Of a stretch of DNA of 64,000 bases, positions 8,388-18,046 are shown piece by piece. The stretch comes from JAHZKS01 sp047404135. GTDB taxonomy: Bacteria > Pseudomonadota > Alphaproteobacteria > Rickettsiales > JABSSG01. Position 1 is the first letter of the stretch. The number at the start of each line of letters is the position of its first letter. A program made the translations under genes and the position numbers. The DNA lies in NCBI GenBank assembly GCA_047404135.1, contig JBDOIT010000004.1, positions 1 through 64,000 on the forward strand, written 5' to 3'. The notes beneath the pieces are model-generated. The model ran no database searches and was not told the DNA's origin. It saw only the letters and a list, made by a program, of their open reading frames with translations.

Positions 8388-9623
8388 TTATAGCTTGTTC
8401 AGTAATGCTTCTATAGGAAGGACTTCCTCTTGTCTGGAATCCAAATCTTTTATCTTGTATACATTGTTCCGACTCTCTTCCTGGCCAATGAATATAATAT
8501 GTTTAGCATTGTTGTGAAGAGATTTATTCATAGATTTCTTTATATTTTTTACGAGCTCAATTTTGGTCTTTATATCTTTTGATCTAATTTTTTCTGCAAG
8601 CCCAAACCCCTTGTTCATAAATTCAGGATCAAATACGAATATATCTACAGACCTTTCGTTGACTGAAGAGTAGTCAGAAAGCTCCATGAGCCTTTCAATT
8701 CCAGATGCAAACCCTATAGCCGGAATATCATCTCCACCCATTTGCGATATTAATTTATCATACCGGCCACCAGCAAGAACAGTAGCTTGCGCACCGAGCT
8801 TATCAGTTGTGAACTCGAATACTGTGTGTGAATAGTAATCAAGACCCCTTACTAGAGAATCATTTTGTTTGTATTGGACTCCAATAGAGTCTAGATACGA
8901 TAAAACTTTATCAAAGAATGCTCGTGATTCTTTGTTCCAGAATTCTGAAATTATAGGCGCATCTTTGATTAATTTCTTGTCACCCTCATCTTTTGAATCT
9001 AAAATTCTGAGCGGGTTTTTCTTCAAGCGTAATTTGCTGTCTTCGGATAAATCATTTTCATATTTTGAAAAATATTTAACTAGTGCTTTTGTGTATTCTT
9101 TGCGGCTTTCTGAGTCGCCTAAACTGTTTATCTCTAGAGTTAAGCCCTTAATGCCTAGCTTACTTAAAAAATGGCTAGCAGTAGAGATTATTTCAGCATC
9201 TGCCATTGGGTCAGCATTTCCAATATATTCAAAATTCACCTGATGGAATTGTCTATACCTGCCTTTTTGCGGGCGTTCATACCTGAATAAGGGCCCATGT
9301 GAGAATAACTTCACTGGAAGAGTTTTTTGCAAACCAGATAAGATTAGGCTTCGTACGACAGAGGCCGTGAATTCAGGTCTTAAAGTTAAGCTCCTGTTTT
9401 TCCTATCCTTAAAAGTATACATCTCCTTATTGGCGATATCAGATGATTCGCCAAGGCTTCTTTGGAAAATTTCAGTATGTTCCATTATGGGAACTAATAA
9501 CTCTGTGTATGCAAAGTTATTTGCAATGGTTTTCGCTGTATCAACAATATGCAAAAATTTCTGCGCATTAATGCCAAAGAAATCCTGAGTTCCCTTTACT
9601 GGTTGGAGCTTAGCCTTTTTCAT
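8388..9623 (-). CDS. hisS: Histidine--tRNA ligase
   Basis: This class II aminoacyl-tRNA synthetase (411 residues) charges tRNA-His. Motif 2 is visible as LFRYERPQKGRYRQFHQVN. The histidine-binding HisA signature LVRGLDYYSHTVFEF and motif 3 in AIGFASGIERLM are also present. The N-terminal PVKGTQDFFG is typical. The C-terminal anticodon-binding domain starts around residue 320. The gene lies between a permease (1 bp) and prfA (3 bp), so permease-hisS-prfA is probably one transcript. Confidence 0.95.
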   Translation of the reverse strand: MKKAKLQPVKGTQDFFGINAQKFLHIVDTAKTIANNFAYTELLVPIMEHTEIFQRSLGESSDIANKEMYTFKDRKNRSLTLRPEFTASVVRSLILSGLQKTLPVKLFSHGPLFRYERPQKGRYRQFHQVNFEYIGNADPMADAEIISTASHFLSKLGIKGLTLEINSLGDSESRKEYTKALVKYFSKYENDLSEDSKLRLKKNPLRILDSKDEGDKKLIKDAPIISEFWNKESRAFFDKVLSYLDSIGVQYKQNDSLVRGLDYYSHTVFEFTTDKLGAQATVLAGGRYDKLISQMGGDDIPAIGFASGIERLMELSDYSSVNERSVDIFVFDPEFMNKGFGLAEKIRSKDIKTKIELVKNIKKSMNKSLHNNAKHIIFIGQEESRNNVYKIKDLDSRQEEVLPIEALLNKL

Positions 9624-9624
9624 A

Positions 9625-11031
9625 TTAGTGGTTTTGCGTATAGATTAAATTCGCTCTCTTTCTAGAGTATATAAAATACACAAAAAGTCCAAGCAAAACA
9701 TATAAACCGAAGATCAAACCGATATCCATGAGAAGGTTAAATGCCAAGTAACCACAAAGCAATAAAGCCAGAGGAGCAATTACTGGCAAAGCAGGACATT
9801 TAAACGGACGCCTCATTGTTGGTCTGGATTTTCTTAATTTCAGTGCAGCAATGGCAATTGTAGAAAGCACTAACAACGTAGCCAGGCTTGCTAAGTCTCC
9901 CATCATTTTGATTGGCACTAAACCTGAAACTAAAGCCATACCAAAACCCACAATAAGTGTTCCTATATGAGGAGTTGAGTATTTGCTATGTATTTTATTA
10001 AAGCACGCAGGGAATAGACCATCTCTAGACATCGCCATGAATACCCTACTCAGACCAAAGATCTGCACAAGTATAACTGTTGTCATACCTATGATTCCAC
10101 CTAAGGCAACAAGTGTACCAGATATATTGCTACCATTAATTTTCAGCGCGTATGCTAGAGGCTCCTTGTTATTCAAATCAGAATAATTGGCAATACCTGT
10201 TAGCAACCCAGAAACCAAAACATATACGAGTATACTAATGATAATCGAGCCTATTAGACCTATTGTTACATCTCTTTCTGGGTTTTTGCTTTCTTCACTT
10301 GCGTTAGCAACAACATCAAAACCCGTGTAAGCTAAGAATAGCGCACCTGAAGCTAAAGTAATGCCTTTGAACCCAAAGGGCATAAATTCTTTTAGGTCAC
10401 CCCCCCAATTTTTAATATCAAAATGACCCGAAGCCATAGTTATAAAAATCAGTATAGCTCCTAGCTTTACAAATACTAAGATATTATTCAGCATAGAACT
10501 TTCATGCGTTCCTCTATACACAACACCTGTAAGCAATATGCAGATTAAGAATGCTGGCAAATCGACAAGCCCTCCTTCAAATGGAGTCTTTACAAGCATT
10601 TCTGGAAGGTATATGTCCATTTGGTTTAAGACTCCAACGATATATCCAGACCAACCAGAGGCAACTGTTGTAGAACCAAAGCCAATCTGAATAATTACGC
10701 ACCAACCGACAAGCCAAGCTACAAGCTCACCAAGGGCAACATAGGCATATGTATAGGACCCTCCTGAAGATGGAATAGCCGCTGCGACTTCTGTGTATGC
10801 AAGCGCAACGAATACACAGGTTATCCCTGCAATTCCGAAGGAAATAAATACAGCTGGGCCTGAGGCAACTGCAGCGTTCACTCCAGTTAAAACAAATACT
10901 CCTGTACCAATCACAGCACCAAGGCCTATAAATAATAGATCAAAAGCTGTAAGGCTTTTTTTCAATTTTGTATGATTGCTAACATCTCTAATGAAATTTA
11001 TGTTTTTCTTTCTAAACAGCCCTTTTCCCAT
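9625..11031 (-). CDS. APC-family amino acid permease (CAT-like), paralogue 1
   Basis: The protein (468 residues) has about twelve membrane helices. The helix-1 substrate loop GLGAVIGTGVFVLTG and the conserved IPSSGGSYTYAYVALGEL are hallmarks of the bacterial CAT/YfnA-like branch of the amino acid-polyamine-organocation superfamily. It should import an amino acid, but the sequence does not reveal which. It is over half identical to the next gene upstream (11185-12594), indicating tandem duplication. Its stop is one base from hisS. An obligate intracellular or symbiotic bacterium would use it to draw on host amino acids. Confidence 0.88.
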   Translation of the reverse strand: MGKGLFRKKNINFIRDVSNHTKLKKSLTAFDLLFIGLGAVIGTGVFVLTGVNAAVASGPAVFISFGIAGITCVFVALAYTEVAAAIPSSGGSYTYAYVALGELVAWLVGWCVIIQIGFGSTTVASGWSGYIVGVLNQMDIYLPEMLVKTPFEGGLVDLPAFLICILLTGVVYRGTHESSMLNNILVFVKLGAILIFITMASGHFDIKNWGGDLKEFMPFGFKGITLASGALFLAYTGFDVVANASEESKNPERDVTIGLIGSIIISILVYVLVSGLLTGIANYSDLNNKEPLAYALKINGSNISGTLVALGGIIGMTTVILVQIFGLSRVFMAMSRDGLFPACFNKIHSKYSTPHIGTLIVGFGMALVSGLVPIKMMGDLASLATLLVLSTIAIAALKLRKSRPTMRRPFKCPALPVIAPLALLLCGYLAFNLLMDIGLIFGLYVLLGLFVYFIYSRKRANLIYTQNH

Positions 11032-11184
11032 ACAGCCCTTTTTCTATAAACATTGAAATTAATATTTCTAGATTTATATAGCATTACTCTTGCACAAGCA
11101 AGGAAGCTATTTCTTTCATAGAGGAAGTGACAAAGATTTATCCTGAGAAGGTTAGTTTTCTAGGTAGTATTTTTGTTTTATAGA

Positions 11185-12594
11185 TTATGTGAATTTTGTG
11201 TTTATATTGTTTCTTGAGTAAAGTACATATATAAAAAATACAAAAGTAAGGTATATCACATACACAATCCCTACGGATTCAAAAAGGCTTAGTGCCAAAT
11301 ACCCGCATAATGATATCGACACAGGAGCTATAAAACCCAAAGCAGGACATCGGAATGTTCGATTTAAGTCTTTATGTGTTTTTCTTAATCTCATCGCGGC
11401 TATAGAAACAAAGATCAGAACGGTAAGAGTCCCAAGGCTCGCTAAATTCCCCATTATTTTGATTGGTAGAAATCCAGATATAAGAGCCATAGCAACGCCG
11501 ACAATAATTGTCCCTTTATAAGGTGTTGAGTATTTGTGGTGTATATCGCTAAATAACTTTGGCAAGAAACCATCACGAGACATAGCCATCAATATTCGGC
11601 TAAGTCCAAAAATTTGCACCAATATTACAGTTGCCATACTGAGCATTCCACCTAAGGCAACAAAGAATCCACCTATATTATTTCCTCTAACTTTTAATGC
11701 ATATGCTAGAGGCTCCTTATTATCTAAATATGTATAATGCATAGATCCAGTTAAAAAGGTAGCGACCGCAATATAGATCAACATGCTTATTGCAATTGAT
11801 CCCATCAGGCCTATTGTGATATCTTTCTTTGGATTCTTGCTTTCTTCTGTAGCATTGGCAACAACATCGAAACCTGTATACGAGAGGAATAAAGAACCAG
11901 AAGCAACCAACACTCCTTTTGCTCCGAATGGCATAAATTCATCTAAGTTGTCACCCCAATTTTTCACTTCTATATGCTGTGATGCAGAATATATAAAAAA
12001 TAAAATTGTAATAAGTTTTACAATTACCAATATCATATTAACTACTGCACTTTCTTCGGATCCCTTAGCTACCAAAAAGGTCAAGGATAAACATAACAAG
12101 AATGCAGGAAGATCAATGACCCCCCCTTCTAAAGGAGTGCTGATTAAGTAGTGTGGTAATGAGATATCAAGTTGTCTTAAAATTCCTATAGTGTAACCAG
12201 ACCAACCTGAAGCAACAGTGGTAGAGCAGAAACAAAGCTGCAATACAGCTGCGCATCCAACCATCCAAGCTGCAAGCTCCCCAAGGGATACATATACATA
12301 TGTATATGATCCACCAGAGGATGGTATTGAGGAGGCAACTTCCGTATATACTAAAGCCACTAATATGCATGTTATTCCTGCGATGGCGAAAGAAAGGATA
12401 ACTGCAGGGCCAGAAACCAAGGCTGTATTAACCCCTATTAGCACAAAAATCCCCGAACCAACAACAGAACCAAGGCCTAGGAATAAAAGATCCCAAACTC
12501 CTAAAGTCTTTTTCAGACCTCCATGTAAAGAGGTTTCTTTTACTACGGATAATTGTTTTTTTTTAAAAATATTATTTAGCACAGATTTATTCAT
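11185..12594 (-). CDS. APC-family amino acid permease (CAT-like), paralogue 2
   Basis: This 469-residue paralogue of the downstream permease shares the GLGSVVGSGIFVLIG loop, the IPSSGGSYTYVYVSLGEL stretch and the conserved VVANATEESKNP segment. Divergence is concentrated in helices 3 and 5 and at both termini; one example is AAVLQLCFCST here against VIIQIGFGST in the other copy. These could alter substrate choice. About twelve membrane helices are expected. A 153-bp intergenic gap separates the two copies, enough for a promoter of its own in front of paralogue 1. The substrate is unknown. Confidence 0.87.
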   Translation of the reverse strand: MNKSVLNNIFKKKQLSVVKETSLHGGLKKTLGVWDLLFLGLGSVVGSGIFVLIGVNTALVSGPAVILSFAIAGITCILVALVYTEVASSIPSSGGSYTYVYVSLGELAAWMVGCAAVLQLCFCSTTVASGWSGYTIGILRQLDISLPHYLISTPLEGGVIDLPAFLLCLSLTFLVAKGSEESAVVNMILVIVKLITILFFIYSASQHIEVKNWGDNLDEFMPFGAKGVLVASGSLFLSYTGFDVVANATEESKNPKKDITIGLMGSIAISMLIYIAVATFLTGSMHYTYLDNKEPLAYALKVRGNNIGGFFVALGGMLSMATVILVQIFGLSRILMAMSRDGFLPKLFSDIHHKYSTPYKGTIIVGVAMALISGFLPIKIMGNLASLGTLTVLIFVSIAAMRLRKTHKDLNRTFRCPALGFIAPVSISLCGYLALSLFESVGIVYVIYLTFVFFIYVLYSRNNINTKFT

Positions 12595-12623
12595 AATTTA
12601 ATCAATGTAATTTTTTCTGACAT

Positions 12624-13712
12624 TCAAGTGTTTCGAAAGGTAATCCAGCCTCCACCCAAAACTTTATCTCCATCATAAGCTACACATGCTTGTCCAGGTG
12701 AAATAGATTTTTGTGGCTCTGCTAGCTCTACAACATATAAACCTTCCTCTTTATCTTTATAAATAGATGCTTTTTGAGGCTCATGAGTTGAACGAATTTT
12801 TACAGCTGTATTGATCCGTTGGTCAAGAGCTTCTTCATCAACAAGCCAATTAGTATCTTTAATATAAAATATTTGCTGCTTTAGGTCTTCTTCTCGCCCA
12901 ACAACAACTGTATTTGTTGATGGCTGTATCTTAATTACGTAATAAGGTTCAGGGTCAGGAATTCCAAGACCTTTTCTTTGGCCCACTGTAAAGTTTATTA
13001 TCCCTTTGTGGGTTCCCAAGATGTTTCCTTCGGTATCTACTACATTACCTTCATCCAAAGCACCCGGACGTAATTTCTCAATAATATTTGCATAGTTTCC
13101 GTCTGGCACAAAACATATATCCTGGCTGTCAGGTTTATATGCTACTTCTAAGCAATATTGCTCTGCTAATTTCCTGGTTTCTTGTTTAGAGTATCCACCC
13201 AGAGGAAATTCTAAATACCCAAGCTGCTCGTTATTAATCACAAACATGAAATAGCTCTGGTCTTTCTGCGGATCCATCCCTCTATGTAGCTCAGCCCCCC
13301 TCTCTCCTTGTACTTTTTTTACATAATGACCGGTTGCAAGAGAGTCAGCTCCTAAATCTTGGGCCATTTTATATAGATCAGAAAATTTAACAGTTTGGTT
13401 GCATTTGACACAAGGAATCGGAGTTTCCCCGCGCAAATATGTATCTGCAAAATCATCTATTACGGCTTGCTTGAATTTACTTTGATAATCTAAAACATAG
13501 TGAGGGATTCCAAGTTTATTTGCTACATTTTTAGCGTCATAAATATCTATTCCTGCGCAGCAACTTCCGCGTTTTACCCCTACTTTATTTGCATCATATA
13601 GCTGCAGGGTGATACCAATTACCTCATGGCCCTGCTCAACAAGCATGGCTGCCACTGTGGAACTATCCACACCTCCTGACATTGCTACCACTATCTTCTT
13701 TTTCTTTTCCAT
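12624..13712 (-). CDS. mnmA: tRNA 2-thiouridylase MnmA
   Basis: MnmA (362 residues) installs sulfur at the wobble uridine 34 of tRNA-Glu, -Gln and -Lys. The ATP PP-loop is AMSGGVDSSTVAAM (residues 10-23). The catalytic cysteines are Cys101 in IPCVKCN and Cys200 in DSQDICFVPDG. The central and C-terminal beta-barrel domains (TVGQRKGLG onward) are complete. A TATAAT box lies about 20 bp before the ATG, so the gene probably has its own promoter. Its start lacks an obvious strong ribosome-binding site. Confidence 0.95.
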   Translation of the reverse strand: MEKKKKIVVAMSGGVDSSTVAAMLVEQGHEVIGITLQLYDANKVGVKRGSCCAGIDIYDAKNVANKLGIPHYVLDYQSKFKQAVIDDFADTYLRGETPIPCVKCNQTVKFSDLYKMAQDLGADSLATGHYVKKVQGERGAELHRGMDPQKDQSYFMFVINNEQLGYLEFPLGGYSKQETRKLAEQYCLEVAYKPDSQDICFVPDGNYANIIEKLRPGALDEGNVVDTEGNILGTHKGIINFTVGQRKGLGIPDPEPYYVIKIQPSTNTVVVGREEDLKQQIFYIKDTNWLVDEEALDQRINTAVKIRSTHEPQKASIYKDKEEGLYVVELAEPQKSISPGQACVAYDGDKVLGGGWITFRNT

Positions 13713-13732
13713 AAAAGCCTCAAATCAGGCGC

Positions 13733-13761
13733 ATTATAACGCATTTTAGGTGTTCGTGGAA
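13733..13761 (-). promoter_or_regulatory. Probable sigma-70 promoter of mnmA
   Basis: Read on the minus strand there is a perfect TATAAT (13738-13733) preceded after 17 bp by TTCCAC (13761-13756). The -10 match is exact and the spacing ideal, but the -35 hexamer is weak. It lies about 20 bp upstream of the mnmA ATG, which would leave a very short leader. Confidence 0.45.
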
Positions 13762-13901
13762 GAGAAAACTATTTTATGCTTGAGTGCCAAAATAATATGG
13801 AAATTCACTTGGAAGCATAACAAGCATATAAATTGTAGATAAACACAAGACAAGATCAAAGCTAATTTTACTAAATATGTTCAGTTAAAGAGGGATATCT
13901 T

Positions 13902-14129
13902 ATGACTTCTATTCCGAAGAGTTATACAACATTAAGCTCTCAAAGAAATTCCAATGAGATCGTCTTATATACTCCTGCTTGTGAAAAGTCTAGCAGAGCC
14001 CAAAAGCAAGAGGAACACAATAGATGGTTAGGTGGCCAACATAAAGATATATCTGATGTGTTTAATGTTGGTGGTTTGGATGCGCATATATCAATTGATG
14101 CTCCCGAGGGAATAGTCATACCAGATTGA
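13902..14129 (+). CDS. Small protein of unknown function (75 residues)
   Basis: This is a free-standing small gene between divergent mnmA and convergent polyprenyl synthase. The ATG is preceded by a good ribosome-binding site (AGAGGG, 7 bp away), which is the main reason for accepting it. The product is hydrophilic, with no signal peptide, membrane segment or cysteine pair, and ends in a short acidic tail, PEGIVIPD. I recognise no family. A weak 6-bp inverted repeat (TGGCAT/ATGCCA, 14157-14175) follows the stop but lacks a U-run. Confidence 0.5.
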   Translation: MTSIPKSYTTLSSQRNSNEIVLYTPACEKSSRAQKQEEHNRWLGGQHKDISDVFNVGGLDAHISIDAPEGIVIPD

Positions 14130-14208
14130 TACTATAACTGATATTCTCAGGATGACTGGCATAGTTAAAATGCCAAGTTACTATGATTAAACAACAATAA
14201 TTATGTGG

Positions 14209-15189
14209 CTAAGTTATTCTGTTTATTTGATACATCAGTATTGAGCTAAGTAACCCTTGTTTGTCCAATTCCTTTAGATGCGTTTTAAAAATTTGCTCCG
14301 AATAATTTGAGTACCTTAGAGCTTCTTTTTTAGATAATTCAAACACATCATATTTTTTCATCATTTTAAGAAGTACATCAAAATCCCCGCCATTCTTTTC
14401 TTTCTCTTTAAAAAGCCTAGATACAAAGGCTTTTTCACCTTCGTTACAAAGTCTAGAAAGTAGAATTACTGGTAAAGTTACTTTCCCCTCCTCATAATCC
14501 TTACCTAAATCTTTGCCAAGATTTACAGAGGTATAATCTAATATATCATCCATAATCTGGAATGATATACCCAGATTAATTCCAAATTTGTACGAAGCTG
14601 CCTGCATCTCTTGCGTTTGACCTGCTGTCACTGCTGATGTTTCGCAAGAAACAGCAAAGAGCTCTGCAGTCTTTGCCTGAATCACTTCTATGTACTCTGT
14701 TTCTGTTAGATCAATATTATTCAGGTTATTAAGCTGCTTTACTTCTCCTTCGGATATAATAGAAGCTGCTTTAGAAAGTATATTTAAAACCTCTATAGAT
14801 TTTGTGGAGATCATTAGTTGGAATGCCTGACTGAACAGAAAATCTCCTACCAATATCGCATATTTATTAGACCATTTTTTATGCGCAGCTTCCTTATTCC
14901 TCCTCATCATGCTTTCATCAATAACATCGTCGTGAAGCAAAGTGGCTGTATGGAAAAACTCAATTGCTGCCGCAACGCTAATGCAGCAGTTTCCTTTATA
15001 ACCAAAAATCTTCGAAAAGACTAGATGCAACAGAGGGCGTATCCTTTTTCCTCCTGCGGATATTACATAATTACCTATAACTTCTATAGATTGATCTCTA
15101 ACAGATAGTGTTGATTTAATTAAGAGGTCTACCTTATGTAAATCTTCGGAGACGCATTCGTGCACATGGTCGATTGATAATGTATTCAT
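14209..15189 (-). CDS. ispB: Polyprenyl diphosphate synthase (octaprenyl type)
   Basis: This long-chain trans-prenyltransferase (326 residues) probably makes the quinone side chain. The first aspartate-rich motif is DDVID (Asp87, Asp88, Asp91), the second DDILD (Asp213, Asp214, Asp217), and GGKRIRPLL near residue 46 is the substrate-binding signature. The small residues before the first motif fit a long-chain product, but chain length cannot be read with certainty. It directly follows the OmpA-like lipoprotein gene on the same strand (5 bp). Confidence 0.88.
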   Translation of the reverse strand: MNTLSIDHVHECVSEDLHKVDLLIKSTLSVRDQSIEVIGNYVISAGGKRIRPLLHLVFSKIFGYKGNCCISVAAAIEFFHTATLLHDDVIDESMMRRNKEAAHKKWSNKYAILVGDFLFSQAFQLMISTKSIEVLNILSKAASIISEGEVKQLNNLNNIDLTETEYIEVIQAKTAELFAVSCETSAVTAGQTQEMQAASYKFGINLGISFQIMDDILDYTSVNLGKDLGKDYEEGKVTLPVILLSRLCNEGEKAFVSRLFKEKEKNGGDFDVLLKMMKKYDVFELSKKEALRYSNYSEQIFKTHLKELDKQGLLSSILMYQINRIT

Positions 15190-15194
15190 TGAGC

Positions 15195-15665
15195 TTATTT
15201 TTCCTTACTAAATATAAAAATATCCACTCTCCTGCTTTTTGGATTATTACCAACTTCCTCAAAAGAAACTAGTGGATCATATTCTCCAAATACCACGGCT
15301 TCTACGGTGATATTGTTTTCTTTTATAACCCCTGAATGTTCAAAGGCTTTCTTTATAGCAGCAACCCTCTTCTCTGCAAGCTTTTTCTTATGGGATAGGT
15401 TTTCTACTCTATCTGAATATCCATATAAAATGACCTTAATATTATTTACCAAGGATAGATTGAAAATAGCTTCATTAACCCTGCTAATCCCCTCATCTTC
15501 TATTTCTGCACTACCAGATTTAAAATAGACGGTATTCTTTCCTTTTGCATATTGTATAAATTCTGTTTTTTCTAAAATAGTAACCGACTTAGTAACCGAC
15601 TTTTTCTCAACACCACTGCAAGAAGATAGTAAAAAAAAGATTAGAAGAACGATTTTATATTGCAT
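15195..15665 (-). CDS. OmpA-like peptidoglycan-binding lipoprotein
   Basis: The protein has 156 residues. The N-terminus MQYKIVLLIFFLLSSCSG is a lipoprotein signal with lipobox LSSC, so the mature protein starts at about Cys16. Residues 45-150 form an OmpA C-terminal domain: NTVYFKSGSAEI, YGYSDRVENL and the closing NPKSRRVDIFIF. The last contains the conserved arginine that binds diaminopimelate. Such Pal-like proteins tether the outer membrane to peptidoglycan. It is shorter and more divergent than true Pal, so I do not assign that name. Confidence 0.78.
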   Translation of the reverse strand: MQYKIVLLIFFLLSSCSGVEKKSVTKSVTILEKTEFIQYAKGKNTVYFKSGSAEIEDEGISRVNEAIFNLSLVNNIKVILYGYSDRVENLSHKKKLAEKRVAAIKKAFEHSGVIKENNITVEAVVFGEYDPLVSFEEVGNNPKSRRVDIFIFSKEK

Positions 15666-15742
15666 AACAGTGATAGGTTAAATAGCATCCACCAATTAAT
15701 TGTAGGTTTAGAAAATTAATTATCAACTAATTCATTTTGTAC

Positions 15743-16351
15743 ATGCCAAATTTATTATTAGAAAAGCAATATAGTGGAGAAATAGTTGCAGGCATTGATG
15801 AGGTGGGAAGAGGAGCTTGGGCTGGACCCTTAGTAGCTGGAGCATGTATTGTCAAAGAAGGGTTTCCTGTAGAAGGAATCGATGATTCAAAAAAGATTAA
15901 TTCTACAAAGAGAGAAAAACTCAGTAATATGATCAAACAGAATCATCTTTCTTCAATAGGATCTGTTTCTACATCAGAGATAAATGAAGTGGGTTTAAGT
16001 AAGGCAACATATATTGCAATTGCAAGAGCAATAGATTTACTTCCTGTAAAGCCAACTATATTGCTGATAGATGGAAACTACACATATGATTTTGGAATAA
16101 AAACACAAAATATACCAAAGGGTGACTCGAAAAGTATATCCATAGCCGCAGCTTCAATAGTAGCAAAAGTTTACAGGGATAACCTCATGACGCAGCTTTC
16201 TTTCAATTACCCGGATTATAGATGGGATAAGAATGTTGGATATGGAACTCAGAGCCATATAGATGGTCTGTTAACTTCTGGGGTTTCAAAGCATCACAGA
16301 GTCAATTACAAGCCAATAAAAAAAATACTGATTGACATTCCCCTAGGATAG
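15743..16351 (+). CDS. rnhB: Ribonuclease HII
   Basis: RNase HII (202 residues from the ATG at 15743) removes ribonucleotides and RNA primers from DNA duplexes. GIDEVGRGAWAGPLVAG holds the first two acidic metal ligands and the GRG ribonucleotide sensor. LLIDGNYTYD and the later SIVAKVYRD, followed by the HHRVNYKP region, complete the family pattern. A TTG six bases upstream is in frame but the ATG is preferred. The gene is divergent from the OmpA-like lipoprotein and followed by icd after about 30 bp. Confidence 0.93.
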   Translation: MPNLLLEKQYSGEIVAGIDEVGRGAWAGPLVAGACIVKEGFPVEGIDDSKKINSTKREKLSNMIKQNHLSSIGSVSTSEINEVGLSKATYIAIARAIDLLPVKPTILLIDGNYTYDFGIKTQNIPKGDSKSISIAAASIVAKVYRDNLMTQLSFNYPDYRWDKNVGYGTQSHIDGLLTSGVSKHHRVNYKPIKKILIDIPLG

Positions 16352-16382
16352 CTTTTAATTAACAAAAAAAATAGAGCATATT

Positions 16383-17837
16383 ATGACTGATACACCTATT
16401 ACCGTTTCATACGGAGATGGCATTGGACCAGAAATTATGGAAGCCACTCTTCTGATATTAAAAGAATCAAAAGCAAGAATTAAAGTAGAAACAATAGATG
16501 TCGGTGAAGATTTATATAAGAAAGGCCATACATCAGGTCTGACAACAGAGTCTTTAAGGAAAATTGATGATAATAAGATCTTTCTTAAAGCTCCTATCAC
16601 CACCCCTCAAGGAGATGGTTACAAAAGTTTGAATGTTACAATTAGGAAGTTACTTGGTCTATATGCGAATGTAAGACCTTGTATGTCCTTGTATCCTTAC
16701 GTTCCTACAAAACACAAGGATTTAGACATTGTGATTATTAGAGAAAATGAAGAAGACCTATATGCAGGTGTTGAGCATAGGCAAACCAGGAATGTTTACC
16801 AAGCTCTAAAATTGATAAGTAGGCCTGGATCCGAGAAAATTATTGACTATGCATTCCAATATGCTCGTAAAAATAATAGAAAAAAAGTAACTTGCCTTTC
16901 TAAAGATAATATAATGAAATTTACAGATGGTCTGTTCCATAAGGTATTTAGAGAAGTGTCAGAACATTATAAAGACATTGAAAGTGAGCATTATATTGTA
17001 GATATAGGAACCGCAAGAGTGGCGGCAAGACCAGAAAATTTTGATGTTTTGGTAACTGAGAATCTATATGGAGATATTATATCTGATGTTGTAGCAGAAG
17101 TGTGCGGATCTGTAGGAATGGCAGGATCTGCAAATATTGGTAAAAAACATGCTATGTTTGAAGCTATACACGGATCTGCACCTCGATTAGTTGGAGAAAA
17201 TAGATCAAACCCTTCTGGTCTTTTGAATGGAGCGATAATGATGCTTGTTCATATCGGACAGACTGAAGTTGCATCCTTAATCCATAATGCTTGGCTTAGC
17301 ACCCTTGAAGACGGAATGCACACAAAAGATATATACAGTGAGGGAATGAGTAAAAAATCCCTTGGGCCTCAAGAATTTGCAGAAGAAGTTGTAAGTAGGT
17401 TTGGGCAAAAGCCATCAAATCTTCGTGAGATAAAATATAGTGCATCAGATAGCGCAGAAACTAAGCCTACAACTTTTAAGAAAAGCACAGAAGAAAAGCA
17501 GCTAGTAGGAGTTGATGTGTTTTTTGATTGGACTGGAAAACTAGAAGACATCTCAGAGAAGCTAATTGAATCTGCAAACGGAGATTTGAATTTGCAGATG
17601 ATTTCTGTGAGAGGATTAAAAGTTTGGCCTTCTAACTCCGCAATAGAACCGATCGTAGATGAAACAGACCACTGGCGCTGTAGATTTGTCTCCAAGAATT
17701 CAGACAAGAAAGCTAAGCATGAAGATATCGTTCATCTTCTCGACAGACTTAAAGATGCATCCTTTGATTTTATCAAGATAGAGAATCTCTATACATATGA
17801 TGGGGAATTAGGCTTTTCTTTAGCGCAGGGAGAGTAG
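16383..17837 (+). CDS. icd: Isocitrate dehydrogenase with C-terminal extension (Rickettsiales/Thermus type)
   Basis: The enzyme (484 residues) converts isocitrate to 2-oxoglutarate and CO2. The substrate loop is NVTIRKLLGLYANVRP, the metal and substrate acids are in ENLYGDIISDVVAEV, and the cofactor region is AMFEAIHGSAPRLVGEN. About 345 residues form the catalytic core. The remaining 140 are an extra C-terminal domain known from Thermus and Rickettsiales enzymes, which distinguishes it from the shorter E. coli Icd. NADP is the usual cofactor of this group, but I cannot prove it here. With sdhCDAB it supports a working TCA cycle. Confidence 0.93.
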   Translation: MTDTPITVSYGDGIGPEIMEATLLILKESKARIKVETIDVGEDLYKKGHTSGLTTESLRKIDDNKIFLKAPITTPQGDGYKSLNVTIRKLLGLYANVRPCMSLYPYVPTKHKDLDIVIIRENEEDLYAGVEHRQTRNVYQALKLISRPGSEKIIDYAFQYARKNNRKKVTCLSKDNIMKFTDGLFHKVFREVSEHYKDIESEHYIVDIGTARVAARPENFDVLVTENLYGDIISDVVAEVCGSVGMAGSANIGKKHAMFEAIHGSAPRLVGENRSNPSGLLNGAIMMLVHIGQTEVASLIHNAWLSTLEDGMHTKDIYSEGMSKKSLGPQEFAEEVVSRFGQKPSNLREIKYSASDSAETKPTTFKKSTEEKQLVGVDVFFDWTGKLEDISEKLIESANGDLNLQMISVRGLKVWPSNSAIEPIVDETDHWRCRFVSKNSDKKAKHEDIVHLLDRLKDASFDFIKIENLYTYDGELGFSLAQGE

Positions 17838-18046
17838 TGCTCTTCATTGACATAGTGTATATTGCTATCTAATGAAACCACTATATGACATACGAAAGAT
17901 ATTGGGTTTTTCTTGAGTATTCACCCTATTGCTCTATAACCCTTTGTGCCAAGAGAATCTCCAAGGATTTTATAAGTAGTTACTTTCCCTTTTTGGATTT
18001 TACGCAAGAGTTCATAGTATCCTTTTGTCGAGCTATTGTTAGATAT

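Noticed and set aside
14157..14175. Terminator after the 75-residue protein gene
   Set aside because: The stem is only 6 bp (TGGCAT/ATGCCA) and no T-run follows.
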